Positions 16,998-25,887 of a DNA stretch of 64,000 nucleotides are shown here, piece by piece. Source of the DNA: Ruminococcus sp. FC2018 (GTDB taxonomy: Bacteria; Bacillota; Clostridia; Oscillospirales; Ruminococcaceae); assembly GCF_000621805.1 (NCBI RefSeq), contig NZ_JHXH01000013.1, positions 1 through 64,000 on the forward strand, written 5' to 3'. Position numbers and translations under genes: made by a program. The notes under the pieces are model-generated. The model had not been told where the DNA came from, did no database searches, and was given only the letters and a program-made list of their open reading frames with translations. How positions within the stretch are numbered: position 1 is the stretch's first letter; each line of letters opens with the position of its first letter.

Positions 16998-18539
16998 ATG
17001 GATCACGAATTTGTGCTTATTCTTGATTTCGGCGGACAGTATAACCAGCTTATCGCAAGGCGTGTGCGTGAGTGCAATGTCTATTGCGAGGTCAAGCCAT
17101 ACAACAAGATCACTCTTGACGAGATAAGATCACTCTCGCCAAAGGGCATTATCTTTACCGGCGGACCGCAGAGCGTCTACGGCGACGGCGCACCTACCGT
17201 TGACAAGGGCATTTTCGAGCTTGGAGTGCCTGTTCTGGGCATCTGCTACGGCTCTCAGCTTATGGCGCACGTCCTTGGGGGCAGGGTACAGACCTGCGAG
17301 TCCAGCGAGTACGGTAAGACCGAAACGGAGTTTGACACCGACTGTGAGCTGTTCAGAATAGACGGCTTGGGCGAAAAAAATACGGTATGGATGAGCCACA
17401 CCGACTACATAAGCGATATTCCCCGGGGATTTAAGATAACCGCACATACAGCCCATTGCCCCGTTGCGGCTATGGAGAACGCCGAGAAAAAGCTGTATGC
17501 CGTGCAGTTCCACCCCGAGGTGAACCACACCGTTCACGGCACGGACATGATATATAACTTTGTGCGCAATATATGCCAATGCAGCGGCGACTGGACAATG
17601 GGGAACTACGCACAGACCGCTATAAAGCAGCTGCGTGAAAAAATAGGCAGCGGCAAGGTGCTGCTGGCACTGTCCGGGGGAGTGGATTCCTCTGTTGCGG
17701 CTGCGCTGCTTTCAAAGGCTGTGGGCAGCCAGCTCACCTGTATCTTTGTTGACCACGGATTTATGCGCAAAAACGAGGGCGACGAGGTAGAGGCTGCGTT
17801 CAGGGACTGGGACATCAACTTTATCCGTGTAAACGCTAAGGCGCAGTTCATGGACAAGCTTCGTGGTGTCAGCGAGCCGGAAACAAAGCGCAAAATAATC
17901 GGCGAGGAGTTTATAAGAGTCTTTGAGCGGCAGGCTAAGAAGATAGGTGCAGTGGATTATCTTGCACAGGGCACTATCTATCCTGACGTTATCGAGTCCG
18001 GAAGCGGTGATGCGGCAGTCATCAAGTCCCACCACAACGTGGGCGGACTTCCCGACTATGTGGATTTCAAGGAGATAATCGAGCCGCTGAGAATGCTTTT
18101 CAAGGACGAGGTAAGAAAGCTGGGCACAGAGCTGGGACTTTCGGATACTCTTGTCTGGAGACAGCCTTTCCCCGGTCCGGGACTTGCCATAAGGATAATT
18201 GGCGAGATAACCGATGAGGGACTTGAGGTGCTCCAGGACGCAGACCTTATCTTCCGTGAGGAGATAGCAAAAGCGGGTTTTGACCGCAGCATAAACCAGT
18301 ATTTTGCCGTGCTGACAAATATGCGCTCGGTGGGCGTTATGGGCGATTTCAGGACCTATGATTACACCCTTGCCCTGCGTGCGGTGACAACCACCGACTT
18401 TATGACCGCAGAGTTTGCACGCATACCATACGAGGTGCTTGAGGTTTGTGCAAGCCGTATCGTCAACGAGGTGAAAAACATCAACCGGGTAGTTTACGAC
18501 ATAACCACCAAGCCCCCTGCAACTATCGAATGGGAATAA
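16998..18539 (+). CDS. guaA: GMP synthase (glutamine-hydrolysing)
   Basis: Converts XMP to GMP using glutamine. 513 residues in two parts: an N-terminal class I amidotransferase (nucleophile Cys in VLGICYGSQ, His/Glu in [10 protein letters not shown]) and an ATP pyrophosphatase domain with the loop [14 protein letters not shown], then the dimerisation domain ending in [17 protein letters not shown] lies eight bases before the ATG. The leader is only about 45 bases, too short for a purine riboswitch. Confidence 0.97.
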   Translation: MDHEFVLILDFGGQYNQLIARRVRECNVYCEVKPYNKITLDEIRSLSPKGIIFTGGPQSVYGDGAPTVDKGIFELGVPVLGICYGSQLMAHVLGGRVQTCESSEYGKTETEFDTDCELFRIDGLGEKNTVWMSHTDYISDIPRGFKITAHTAHCPVAAMENAEKKLYAVQFHPEVNHTVHGTDMIYNFVRNICQCSGDWTMGNYAQTAIKQLREKIGSGKVLLALSGGVDSSVAAALLSKAVGSQLTCIFVDHGFMRKNEGDEVEAAFRDWDINFIRVNAKAQFMDKLRGVSEPETKRKIIGEEFIRVFERQAKKIGAVDYLAQGTIYPDVIESGSGDAAVIKSHHNVGGLPDYVDFKEIIEPLRMLFKDEVRKLGTELGLSDTLVWRQPFPGPGLAIRIIGEITDEGLEVLQDADLIFREEIAKAGFDRSINQYFAVLTNMRSVGVMGDFRTYDYTLALRAVTTTDFMTAEFARIPYEVLEVCASRIVNEVKNINRVVYDITTKPPATIEWE

Positions 18540-18565
18540 GCTGTGTGATAACAAATAAAAAAATC

Positions 18566-18597
18566 GGCTCACCGCATTGACTGTGGTGAGCCTTTAA
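18566..18597. terminator. Bidirectional terminator between guaA and hsp20
   Basis: GGCTCACC/GGTGAGCC 8-bp stem with TTTAATATT on one side and an A-run (AAAAAAAT) on the other, between convergent genes. Confidence 0.8.
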
Positions 18598-18622
18598 TAT
18601 TGCAAGGGGTGGGAATATGAGC

Positions 18623-19042
18623 TTACTTGATCTCAAGCCTCTTTGTTTCGGGCTGGCGTGCCTCTTTCTTTGGCATTGCAAGATAGAGTATGCCGTTTTT
18701 GTACTCTGCCTCGATCTTGTCTGCATCAATGGCGGAGATGTCAAAGCTTCTCTGATAAGAGCCATAGGTACGCTCTCTGTAAACATACTTGCTGTTTTCC
18801 TTGTCCTGTTTCTCCTCGTTGTGCTGAGCGGAAAGGGTCAGCGTGTTACCGGTAATGTCAAGGCTGATGTCCTCTTTTTCAAATCCCGGCAGCTCTGCTT
18901 CCATAACATACTTGTCTCCCTCGTCACGAAGGTCGGTCTTGAAGCCCTTTAAGGCTGTGCCGGTAAAAAAGTCGTTCTCAAAGTCATGAAAAGCGTTGAA
19001 AAGATCAAAGCTCTTTCTCTCAAAAGGTGTAAGTGCAAACAT
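18623..19042 (-). CDS. hsp20: Small heat-shock protein, Hsp20/alpha-crystallin family
   Basis: ATP-independent holdase that binds unfolding proteins. 139 residues with a short N-terminal arm (FERKSFDLFNAFHDFEND), the alpha-crystallin domain (TDLRDEGDKYVMEAELPGF through YKNGILYLAMPKKE, with the usual GxLxx-type block as NGILYLA) and a basic C-terminal extension. AGGAGG is seven bases from the ATG. Two overlapping CIRCE operators lie about 205-255 bases upstream, pointing to HrcA control. Confidence 0.95.
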   Translation of the reverse strand: MFALTPFERKSFDLFNAFHDFENDFFTGTALKGFKTDLRDEGDKYVMEAELPGFEKEDISLDITGNTLTLSAQHNEEKQDKENSKYVYRERTYGSYQRSFDISAIDADKIEAEYKNGILYLAMPKKEARQPETKRLEIK

Positions 19043-19245
19043 AGTGATTCCTCCTTGTGTATCTGTTGAATTTCCTTACTGCGAGACATTCGGTACTGCG
19101 GATGTCCGTTACTATCTTATGCGCTGTATGCGGCGCTATGCATTTGTGTTTCGTTCCATCGGTATCATTTCCTTTCGTTCACTGACTATAAGATACTGCC
19201 CATTTGTGTTGGTTTTGTGATAAAGCGGTGACGCAATGCTGAAAA

Positions 19246-19272
19246 TTAGCACTCTTGGAGGTAGAGTGCTAA
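19246..19272. promoter_or_regulatory. CIRCE operator 1 (perfect consensus)
   Basis: TTAGCACTC, 9 bases, GAGTGCTAA: exact CIRCE consensus, the binding site of the heat-shock repressor HrcA. It is located between the divergent hsp20 and LTA-synthase-like genes. The roughly 200 bases between it and hsp20 contain no clear promoter that I can see. Confidence 0.92.
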
Positions 19273-19295
19273 CACTCGGACAAAAAGAGTGCTAA
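19269..19295. promoter_or_regulatory. CIRCE operator 2 (overlapping, imperfect)
   Basis: CTAACACTC, 9 bases, GAGTGCTAA. The left half matches 7 of 9 consensus positions and the right half is perfect. It overlaps the first operator by four bases, giving a tandem arrangement. Confidence 0.75.
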
Positions 19296-19364
19296 ATTGC
19301 TTTACAAATAATTGCAGAATAATCAGGAAATTTTGTGTAACAACGTGAAATTGCCCATTTTTGC

Positions 19365-19393
19365 TTGCAATTTTAACAAAGCTGTGGTATGAT
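19365..19393 (+). promoter_or_regulatory. Promoter of the LTA-synthase-like gene
   Basis: TTGCAA, 17-base spacer, TATGAT, about 45 bases before the chosen ATG. It lies 70 bases from the CIRCE pair, so a heat-shock effect on this gene is possible but less likely. Confidence 0.7.
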
Positions 19394-19438
19394 ATTTGTG
19401 TATTTTGCAAAAGTGTAGGAAGAAAGGAGAGCTTGCTG

Positions 19439-21628
19439 ATGAGTGACGTTAAGGAGCTGGAAAAAGAGCTTGACGACGGCATAGAAGAAGCTGAGCAGCA
19501 GGAAAAGCAGGAAGCTGCCGAAAAGGAAGTCACGACAGCCGAACAAGCGGCGGCAGACGCTGACGAGAAGACAGACGGAGAAAGCGAAGAAGAAAAAGAG
19601 CAGGAAAAAAACCGCAATATTTTTTCAAGACTGATAACACCCACCCACAAGGGCAGAGGCTACGCATTTACAGTGTATTCTCTGTTGACGATATATTTTT
19701 TGTGGGGCGTTATATGTTTGCTCAAATACGGCTATGAGCGTGAGGATTATTCATGGCTCAGGTGGTGTGCTATCCCGGCAGGAGTGCTCACTCTGCTGGC
19801 AGGGATACAGACCTTCCGTGTTATACGTGCCTCAAGGAAGAACAAGGAAAAGAACTTCGGTTCCCCTGTGAACAGGTTTGTGCTGGCGCTTATCTTTTCC
19901 TTTAACTCAATGCTCATGCCCGACCTTATAATGGGCTCCCCCCCGGTGAAAAGAAATATCCTTTATACCCTGCTGGGACTCAGCCTTTGTATGTGTCTTT
20001 ATCTTATGGGTGCGGCGATGTTCAAAAACCCAAAGGTCTGGTTCGGCATCATTAACGGATTTTTTGCGTTCTACGGGTTTATGCAGTACTACATATTCCT
20101 GTTCAGAGGTGCGCCCATACAGTTTTCCGACCTTTTCAACATTGAATCCGCAAAGGAAGCCAGCGACCTTTATGAGTTCACATTTGCCCTTATGCCGGTG
20201 TATGCAATAATAAATGTGGCTCTGATGATAATAATATTCATAAAGGTCAAGCTTACGCCCGTAACGGCAAAGCAGAGGATAATGTCTGCGGCAGGCTCGG
20301 TGCTTTGCGCACTTGCGCTGGTGTTTGTGGGAAAAATAGGATACGATATCGGTATCAAGAACAGATATATCATAATGAATTTTTCCGGCAACGAGAACAA
20401 GCTCACCTATTCCAACGTGGGATATGACCTTATGTTCTATTTTGACGGTATGTACAACCATGTATACGAGCCTGAGGACTACTCAAAAGACAAGGCTCAG
20501 GAGATACTGGGACAGTACAAGGAGGAAAAAGCCGAAAAGAGCAAAAAGCCTATTATTATCGGCATAATGAACGAGTCCTTTGCCGACTTCAAGCATATCG
20601 GCGATTTAAAAACGGACAAGGACTATATGCCCTGCTACAACGCTCTGAAAAAAGAATCGGTCTACGGCTATGTGACCGTTTCGGCATACGGCGGATATTC
20701 CTGTAACTCGGAATATGAGTTCCTTTCGGGCAATACAATGGGATTTCTCCCTGCAGGAAGCGCAGCCTTTACCCAGTACATCAACGGCAATCAGGAAAGC
20801 CTTGTGTCATATCTCAACTCACAGAATTATCACACCATGGCTGTGACGCCGTGCAGACCGGGACTGTGGAACCTTGAAAACGTGTATAAGTATCTGCAGT
20901 TTGACGATGCGGTGTATAAGGCACATCTGAAATACTTTGGCACTTCAACCACCATCAACGCCAATATTTCCGACCTTACCACATTCAACTGTGTGAAGAA
21001 AGCGGTTGAGGAAAACAAGGACAAGGATGATTCTCTCTTTATCTGGACCACCACCATGCAGAACCACGGAGATTACACCCCACAAAACAGAAAGACCACC
21101 CCTTACAACATAAAGATAGAGGGCATCGACAATGACGAGGCAAGTATATACCTTGACTCTATCTATCTTTCCGACAGGTACTTCGGCGAGCTGGTGGATT
21201 ATTTCAGAGATTACGATCGTGAGGTTGTCATCGTTATGTTCGGCGACCATTTCCCTCACATAATGTCCTTTACCGAGAAGCTTTACGGACAGGATGTGTC
21301 CACCCTTTCCACACAGGACTTCTCCCGTCTGCACCAGACTCCGTTCATAATCTGGAGCAACAAGGGAACACAGTCAAAGGAGATAAAGCAGATAAGCCTC
21401 AACTATCTTTCCAACGAGGTGATGAAGGTAGCGGGTCTGCCCCTGTCATCCTATCAGCAGGAGCTTGAAAAGGTAAGACAGAAGCTGCCTGTTATAAGCT
21501 CCTTCGGATTTATGAATTCCGACGAAAAGTGGTTTGAGATAAGCGAAAAGGACGATAAGACCAAGGATATAAGAAACGAATACAACATCGTGGAATATTA
21601 CCGTATGTTCGGTAACGAGAAAAAGTAG
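19439..21628 (+). CDS. LTA synthase-family membrane sulfatase-fold enzyme
   Basis: Member of the LtaS/MdoB group, which transfers phosphoglycerol units onto cell-surface glycolipids or polymers outside the membrane. 729 residues: a very acidic 60-residue cytoplasmic head, five or so transmembrane helices (about 75-300), then an extracellular alkaline-phosphatase-like domain with metal-ligand motifs NESFAD and MFGDHFPH. At the nucleophile position the family usually has Thr (GGxTxxxEF); here it reads GGYSCNSEYEF, so Ser is the likely nucleophile. AAGGAG is nine bases from the ATG; an in-frame TTG further upstream overlaps the promoter. The exact acceptor is unknown. dus and gtrA follow with almost no spacing. 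Confidence 0.88.
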   Translation: MSDVKELEKELDDGIEEAEQQEKQEAAEKEVTTAEQAAADADEKTDGESEEEKEQEKNRNIFSRLITPTHKGRGYAFTVYSLLTIYFLWGVICLLKYGYEREDYSWLRWCAIPAGVLTLLAGIQTFRVIRASRKNKEKNFGSPVNRFVLALIFSFNSMLMPDLIMGSPPVKRNILYTLLGLSLCMCLYLMGAAMFKNPKVWFGIINGFFAFYGFMQYYIFLFRGAPIQFSDLFNIESAKEASDLYEFTFALMPVYAIINVALMIIIFIKVKLTPVTAKQRIMSAAGSVLCALALVFVGKIGYDIGIKNRYIIMNFSGNENKLTYSNVGYDLMFYFDGMYNHVYEPEDYSKDKAQEILGQYKEEKAEKSKKPIIIGIMNESFADFKHIGDLKTDKDYMPCYNALKKESVYGYVTVSAYGGYSCNSEYEFLSGNTMGFLPAGSAAFTQYINGNQESLVSYLNSQNYHTMAVTPCRPGLWNLENVYKYLQFDDAVYKAHLKYFGTSTTINANISDLTTFNCVKKAVEENKDKDDSLFIWTTTMQNHGDYTPQNRKTTPYNIKIEGIDNDEASIYLDSIYLSDRYFGELVDYFRDYDREVVIVMFGDHFPHIMSFTEKLYGQDVSTLSTQDFSRLHQTPFIIWSNKGTQSKEIKQISLNYLSNEVMKVAGLPLSSYQQELEKVRQKLPVISSFGFMNSDEKWFEISEKDDKTKDIRNEYNIVEYYRMFGNEKK

Positions 21629-21629
21629 T

Positions 21630-22616
21630 ATGCAATATATAAACATCGGCAGCGTGCGAATTGAAAAGACAGCTGCCCTTGCCCCCATGGCATCGGTGGC
21701 AGACAAGTCATACCGCCTTATGTGCAAAGCCTACGGCGCAAGCTATCTTGTAAGCGAGATGATATCTTCAAAGGGGCTTTGCTTTGGTGACAAAAAGACC
21801 GCAAGGCTTTGCGAGATAGAGCCTTTGGAAAGACCCTATGCCCTGCAGCTTTTCGGAGAGGACCCGTACTACATGGGCAAGGCGGCGGATATGCTCAATA
21901 GGTTTGAGCCGGACATTATCGACATAAACATGGGCTGCCCCGTCCCCAAGATAGTTTCAAACGGCAGCGGCAGTGCACTTATGAAAGACCCCGACAGGGC
22001 TTTTGCCATAGCGGCAGAGGTGGTAAAAAATGCTTGCTGTCCTGTGACGGTAAAGTTCCGTGCAGGGTGGGACGAGCAGAGCAAAAACGCTGTGGAGTTC
22101 GCAAAAATGCTGGAGCAGGCAGGGGTTGCGGCAATAGCCTGTCACGGCAGGACGAGGACGCAGTTTTACTCGGGCAAAGCCGACTGGGACACAATAAAGG
22201 CTGTGAAAGAGGCGGTAAGCATACCTGTTATCGGCAACGGCGATGTTACCGACGGCAAAAGCGCAAAAGCTATGTATGACTACACAGGCTGCGACCTTGT
22301 GATGATAGGCAGGGGTTCTTACGGCAGACCGTGGGTATTTGAGCAGGTGAGCAAGTACCTTGAAAGCGGTGAGACAGTGCCGGAGCCGGACCTTGAGACA
22401 CGGCTTGCGGTGATGAAAAAGCACTGCGGGATGATATGCAGATACAAGGGTGAAAAACAGGGCATGAAAGAAGCCCGAAAGAATGTTCAGTGGTACTTAA
22501 AGGGTCTGCGGGGCTCGGCAAAGTTAAGAGCAAGGTGCGGCGAGCTTGTGGAGCTTAAAGACCTTGACAGATTTGCACAGATGATAAGAACGGAGAGTGA
22601 AAATATCGGTGGATGA
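21630..22616 (+). CDS. dusB: tRNA-dihydrouridine synthase
   Basis: FMN-dependent reduction of uridines in the tRNA D-loop. The 328-residue TIM-barrel protein shows the family motifs APMASVADKSYRLMCKAYGA, DINMGCPVPKIVSNGSGSAL with the catalytic Cys region, and GRTRTQFYSGKADW; it is closest to the DusB group. The ATG follows the preceding stop by one base without a good ribosome site of its own, so it depends on translational coupling. Confidence 0.93.
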   Translation: MQYINIGSVRIEKTAALAPMASVADKSYRLMCKAYGASYLVSEMISSKGLCFGDKKTARLCEIEPLERPYALQLFGEDPYYMGKAADMLNRFEPDIIDINMGCPVPKIVSNGSGSALMKDPDRAFAIAAEVVKNACCPVTVKFRAGWDEQSKNAVEFAKMLEQAGVAAIACHGRTRTQFYSGKADWDTIKAVKEAVSIPVIGNGDVTDGKSAKAMYDYTGCDLVMIGRGSYGRPWVFEQVSKYLESGETVPEPDLETRLAVMKKHCGMICRYKGEKQGMKEARKNVQWYLKGLRGSAKLRARCGELVELKDLDRFAQMIRTESENIGG

Positions 22617-23115
22617 GAAACAGCAGCGCCAGCCGGATATATTTGACAAGCTGGTGCACTTAAAGATATTCCGCTGGTTTGAGCCGTTTTTCCAAAAGAA
22701 CAGAGAGGTGCTGATGTACCTGTTCTTCGGCGTGATGACCACGGTGGTAAGCTTTGTAACGGCAGGTATAGCAAAGTATCTGCTGGAGCTTGCAGGGCTG
22801 GGGAAGGATCCTGTTTCCGTTCTCAGCACGCTTATATCCTGGGTGTGTGCGGTGACATTTGCGTATGTTACAAACCGGATCTGGGTGTTTGACTCAAAGG
22901 TGAGCGGCGCAAAGGGGATACTTGAGGAAATGGCGTCCTTCTACGGCGGCAGGCTTTTCACGCTGCTCGTGGAAATGGGAATGATGTGGCTTGGATACTC
23001 GGTAATGGGTATAAACTACTGGGTGACAAAGATAGCTGCCAACGTAGTGGTGCTGATACTCAATTATGTGATAAGTAAGCTGTTTGTTTTCAAAAAAAAG
23101 AAAACCGAGGGATAA
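22609..23115 (+). CDS. GtrA family membrane protein
   Basis: Small polytopic protein of the GtrA/DPMS group; members help move polyprenol-linked sugars across the membrane for cell-wall or O-antigen glycosylation. Four transmembrane helices are visible (VLMYLFFGVMTTVVSFVTAG, VLSTLISWVCAVTFAYVTN, a third near LLVEMGMMWLGYSVMG, and IAANVVVLILNYVISKLFVF), with NRIWVF and FVFKKKK typical of the family. The GTG chosen has GGAGAG 11 bases ahead and overlaps dus; a GTG four codons earlier is possible. Coupling to the LTA-synthase-like gene suggests a role in decorating surface polymers. Confidence 0.88.
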   Translation: MDEKQQRQPDIFDKLVHLKIFRWFEPFFQKNREVLMYLFFGVMTTVVSFVTAGIAKYLLELAGLGKDPVSVLSTLISWVCAVTFAYVTNRIWVFDSKVSGAKGILEEMASFYGGRLFTLLVEMGMMWLGYSVMGINYWVTKIAANVVVLILNYVISKLFVFKKKKTEG

Positions 23116-23120
23116 AAAAG

Positions 23121-23291
23121 ATAAAAAGAAAAAACCGTCACACCTCGTTTCCCTCGGTGCAACGATTTTTCCTTTATCGAGGTGACGGGACGTTGAACGT
23201 GGTTTCAAGTCTGCGTTTCGATAAAAAGAAAAAACCGTCACACCTCGTTTTCCTCGGTGGAACGATTTTTCCTTTATCGAGGTGACGGGAC
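23121..23291. repeat. Tandem 100-bp duplication including a tRNA-Pro 3' fragment
   Basis: Bases 23121-23191 recur exactly 100 bases later at 23221-23291 with two mismatches. The repeated piece holds the sequence downstream of tRNA-Pro (an RNA terminator with a run GGTTTTTTCTTTTT on the minus strand) and the last part of the tRNA acceptor/T arm. The left copy then degenerates, with only fragments such as TTGAAC and TCTGCGT still recognisable. It looks like a remnant of insertion at the tRNA 3' end or of a local duplication. Confidence 0.85.
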
Positions 23292-23350
23292 TTGAACCCA
23301 CGACCTCTGCGTCCCGAACGCAGCGCTCTACCAAACTGAGCCACACCTCG
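23277..23350 (-). tRNA. tRNA-Pro (anticodon CGG)
   Basis: The cloverleaf reads on the minus strand: acceptor CGAGGTG/CACCTCG (7 bp), D arm with CTCAGTTTGGTAGAGC, anticodon stem CTGCG/CGCAG with loop TTCGGGA (anticodon CGG, decoding CCG), and T arm GTGGGTTCAAGTCCCG. The discriminator base is A, and CCA is not encoded. No neighbouring tRNAs are seen. Confidence 0.95.
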
Positions 23351-23453
23351 TTAAGCTTTCCAGCCTATATATTATACTGCATTTTCCTTCGTTTGTCAAC
23401 TGCACAAAGGCAAAATTTCATTTTGTATCAATATGCCCTGTTTTGCGGAAATA

Positions 23454-23482
23454 TTGACAAACCTTTTAAAATAGTGTATGAT
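23454..23482 (+). promoter_or_regulatory. Promoter of the polysaccharide kinase operon
   Basis: TTGACA, 17-base spacer, TATGAT, about 30-40 bases before the ATG. Confidence 0.85.
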
Positions 23483-23521
23483 AGTATGGTAAATGTAAAA
23501 AACAATGAAAGGACGTAGATC

Positions 23522-25054
23522 ATGGACGAAAAAGAAAAGGAAATATCCATTGCGGATATATTCTCACTGCTTTTATCGAAAATATGGTTCATTCTGATAG
23601 TTACTGTTCTGGGGCTGATAGTGGCGTTTTGCGTTTCCAAATTCGTTATGCCCGTAAAATACAGCTCCTCGGTCTCAATGTATGTTAAGAGCAACGCCAA
23701 CAGGAACGAGCAGCAAAACGTTAATCTTAACGAGATCAATGCTTCAAAATCCCTGGTTGAAACATATATCGTTGTGCTCAAAAACACGTCCGTTGTCAAG
23801 GAAGTAAGCAACGAGCTTGTGGGCAATGTTGATGACGAAAAGCTGAAGAAGTGCTTTTCTATCACAAGTGAAGGTACCATAGATCCAAAATCCATAGTCA
23901 GCTGCATTGCAATGGCATCGGTGAACAATACCGAGGTGCTTCAGCTGACAGCGACCACAAAGGATCCTGAGGTATCTGCTGCACTTTGCAACGCTTATTC
24001 AAAGGTAGCCCCCTCGGTACTCGTAAGAGTTGTGGGCGCAGGCTCTGTGGAAACTATCGGCAGTGCAGAGGCTAACTATTCTCCGGTTTCGCCAAAAACA
24101 AAGAGGAACTGCCTTATCGGTGCCGCAGCAGGTCTTTTCCTTGCGGTGGTAGTGGTTATCCTTGCAGATCTGCTTGACAATACTGTCAAGAGCGCAGATG
24201 ACCTTAACCATAAAACAGAGATGGCTGTTATCGGTGAGATCGACCAGTTCGGAAACACCAAGCTCAAGAAGGGCGAGGCTTCAACCAATGCCAAGCGATA
24301 TACCATACTTGATCCGGATACGCCTTTCTATGTAAATGAAGCATACAAAGCCATGAGAACAAACCTTACCTTTGCTCTTGCGGCAAGCTCTTCAAAGAGC
24401 AGAAACGTATTTGCAGTAGCAAGCGCAAACCCCAGTGAGGGTAAATCCACCACCGCTGCCAATATCGCCATATCCCTGGCGCAGATGGACTGCAAGGTGC
24501 TGCTGGTGGACGCAGACCTGAGAAAGCCTGTTCAGCACAGGATATTCAAGGTAAATAACAAGAGCGGTCTTACCAATGTTCTGGTACAGATGGATATATT
24601 TGAGAATTGCGTCAAGAGAGATGTAATACCAAACCTTGACCTGCTCACCACGGGAACAAAGCCGCCCAACCCTTCCGAGCTGCTTGCATCCGATTATACC
24701 GCAGACGTTCTGGGCGCAATGTCAAAGCTTTATGACTACGTTATAATCGACACGCCGCCTGTAAACGTTGTCAGCGATTCAATGGTAATAAGCAGATCTA
24801 TCGCAGGCATACTGCTGGTGCTCAAATACGGTTCGACAACCTTTGAGGACGTAAAGGAAGCTTTGAGAAGATCTGAGCTTTCCAACACCAATATTGTCGG
24901 CTGCGTTCTCAACGGCATAAAGAGAAGCGGCGGAGTTCATGACTATAAATATAAATACAAATACAAGTCATATTACTCCTACGGCTACGGAAACAACAGA
25001 CGTTCCGGCAAGTCCGGCAGCAGCGCTCAGGCGCCAATAACAGATAAGGATTAA
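23522..25054 (+). CDS. Chain-length regulator / BY-kinase fusion for exopolysaccharide
   Basis: Bacterial tyrosine autokinase that sets length and export of capsule or exopolysaccharide. 510 residues: Wzz domain with two transmembrane helices (about 20-42 and 195-215, the second followed by ILADLLDNTVKSADDL), then a cytosolic kinase with Walker A ASANPSEGKSTTAANIA, A' VLLVDADLRKP and Walker B YDYVIIDTPP. The C-terminal tail is a tyrosine cluster (YKYKYKYKSYYSYGYG), the autophosphorylation region. Both modules are joined in one chain, whereas many firmicutes split them. The phosphatase gene follows after 29 bases; no glycosyltransferase genes are nearby. Confidence 0.94.
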   Translation: MDEKEKEISIADIFSLLLSKIWFILIVTVLGLIVAFCVSKFVMPVKYSSSVSMYVKSNANRNEQQNVNLNEINASKSLVETYIVVLKNTSVVKEVSNELVGNVDDEKLKKCFSITSEGTIDPKSIVSCIAMASVNNTEVLQLTATTKDPEVSAALCNAYSKVAPSVLVRVVGAGSVETIGSAEANYSPVSPKTKRNCLIGAAAGLFLAVVVVILADLLDNTVKSADDLNHKTEMAVIGEIDQFGNTKLKKGEASTNAKRYTILDPDTPFYVNEAYKAMRTNLTFALAASSSKSRNVFAVASANPSEGKSTTAANIAISLAQMDCKVLLVDADLRKPVQHRIFKVNNKSGLTNVLVQMDIFENCVKRDVIPNLDLLTTGTKPPNPSELLASDYTADVLGAMSKLYDYVIIDTPPVNVVSDSMVISRSIAGILLVLKYGSTTFEDVKEALRRSELSNTNIVGCVLNGIKRSGGVHDYKYKYKYKSYYSYGYGNNRRSGKSGSSAQAPITDKD

Positions 25055-25083
25055 TGTTTTAAAGGACACAAGGAGAAACAAAA

Positions 25084-25770
25084 TTGCTTACAGATCATCA
25101 CAGCCATATCATTCCGGGGATTGATGACGGTGCAAAAAGCGTCGAGATGTCCATGGAGATGATAGGATGTCTCAAAAAACAAGGGGTGCAGCGCATCGTT
25201 GCCACACCGCACTTTTACGCTCACCGTGAAAACGGGGTGCAGGAGTATATGGAAAAAAGACAGCAGGCTTTTGAAAGGCTTATGGCTTCGGCTCCGGCGG
25301 TGGATAACATCATTCTTGGAGCAGAGGTGGCTATCGAGCGGGGAATATCCGAGCTTGATGGCATCGAAAAGCTGGCGTTTCAGGGTACAGATTTGATCCT
25401 GCTGGAGTTCCCCTACACAGGTTTTCACGACTGGATGATAGAGGAGATAGAGAACATTACATATAACTTTCATCTTACACCGATCATCGCACACCTTCAC
25501 AGATATACCGAGGATTTCACCAAAGCTCAGATGGAAGCTGCGCTTTCCTTAAACGCCGTTATCCAGTTCAACAACGAGGTCTTTGAGACCTGGGGCGGCA
25601 AACGCTTTCTTAAAAAGGTGATAGAATCCGACCACCGCTGCATTTTCGGAAGCGACACCCATAACATGGGTTCCAGAAAGCCGAACTTTGACCTTCTGCT
25701 GAAAAAGGCAAAGCCACAGTGGGTGCAGGAGTCGGATACGCTGCTGGATCGGGAAAAGATACATATTTGA
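25084..25770 (+). CDS. CpsB/CapC-type protein-tyrosine phosphatase (PHP fold)
   Basis: Metal-dependent phosphatase that removes phosphate from the partner BY-kinase. The 228 residues have the PHP metal motifs LTDHHSHIIPGIDDG, VATPHFY, AEVAIE, IIAHLHRY and FGSDTHN. The start is TTG with AAGGAG eight bases ahead. It sits directly behind the kinase, the usual pairing, and a strong terminator follows. Confidence 0.94.
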   Translation: MLTDHHSHIIPGIDDGAKSVEMSMEMIGCLKKQGVQRIVATPHFYAHRENGVQEYMEKRQQAFERLMASAPAVDNIILGAEVAIERGISELDGIEKLAFQGTDLILLEFPYTGFHDWMIEEIENITYNFHLTPIIAHLHRYTEDFTKAQMEAALSLNAVIQFNNEVFETWGGKRFLKKVIESDHRCIFGSDTHNMGSRKPNFDLLLKKAKPQWVQESDTLLDREKIHI

Positions 25771-25773
25771 TAA

Positions 25774-25806
25774 CAAAAGACGGAAAACAGCTTTCCGTCT
25801 TTTTTG
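25774..25806 (+). terminator. Terminator of the kinase-phosphatase operon
   Basis: AAAAGACGGAAA/TTTCCGTCTTTTTT, 11-12 bp stem with a short loop and T-run. Confidence 0.92.
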
Positions 25807-25807
25807 C

Positions 25808-25836
25808 TTGCAATTTCAGGTATTATATGATATTAT
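25808..25836 (+). promoter_or_regulatory. Promoter of the CorC-like transporter gene
   Basis: TTGCAA, 17-base spacer, TATTAT, immediately after the preceding terminator. Confidence 0.7.
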
Positions 25837-25887
25837 ATTTTCGTGAAATATAACAGATGTGTCTATCAAGGAGACCGGATATTTTAT

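Noticed and set aside
19150-19185. Ten-codon minus-strand ORF (MIPMERNTNA) in the hsp20 leader
   Set aside because: Poorly spaced ribosome site, and no evidence that the transcript includes it.
19043-19245. RNA thermometer (ROSE or fourU) in the hsp20 leader
   Set aside because: No U-run or anti-Shine-Dalgarno pairs with AGGAGG; only a long-distance ATCTTAT/ATAAGAT repeat is seen.
24940-24990. Tandem DNA repeat at the end of the BY-kinase gene
   Set aside because: It encodes the expected tyrosine-rich tail (YKYKYKYK) of this kinase family and is not a separate element.
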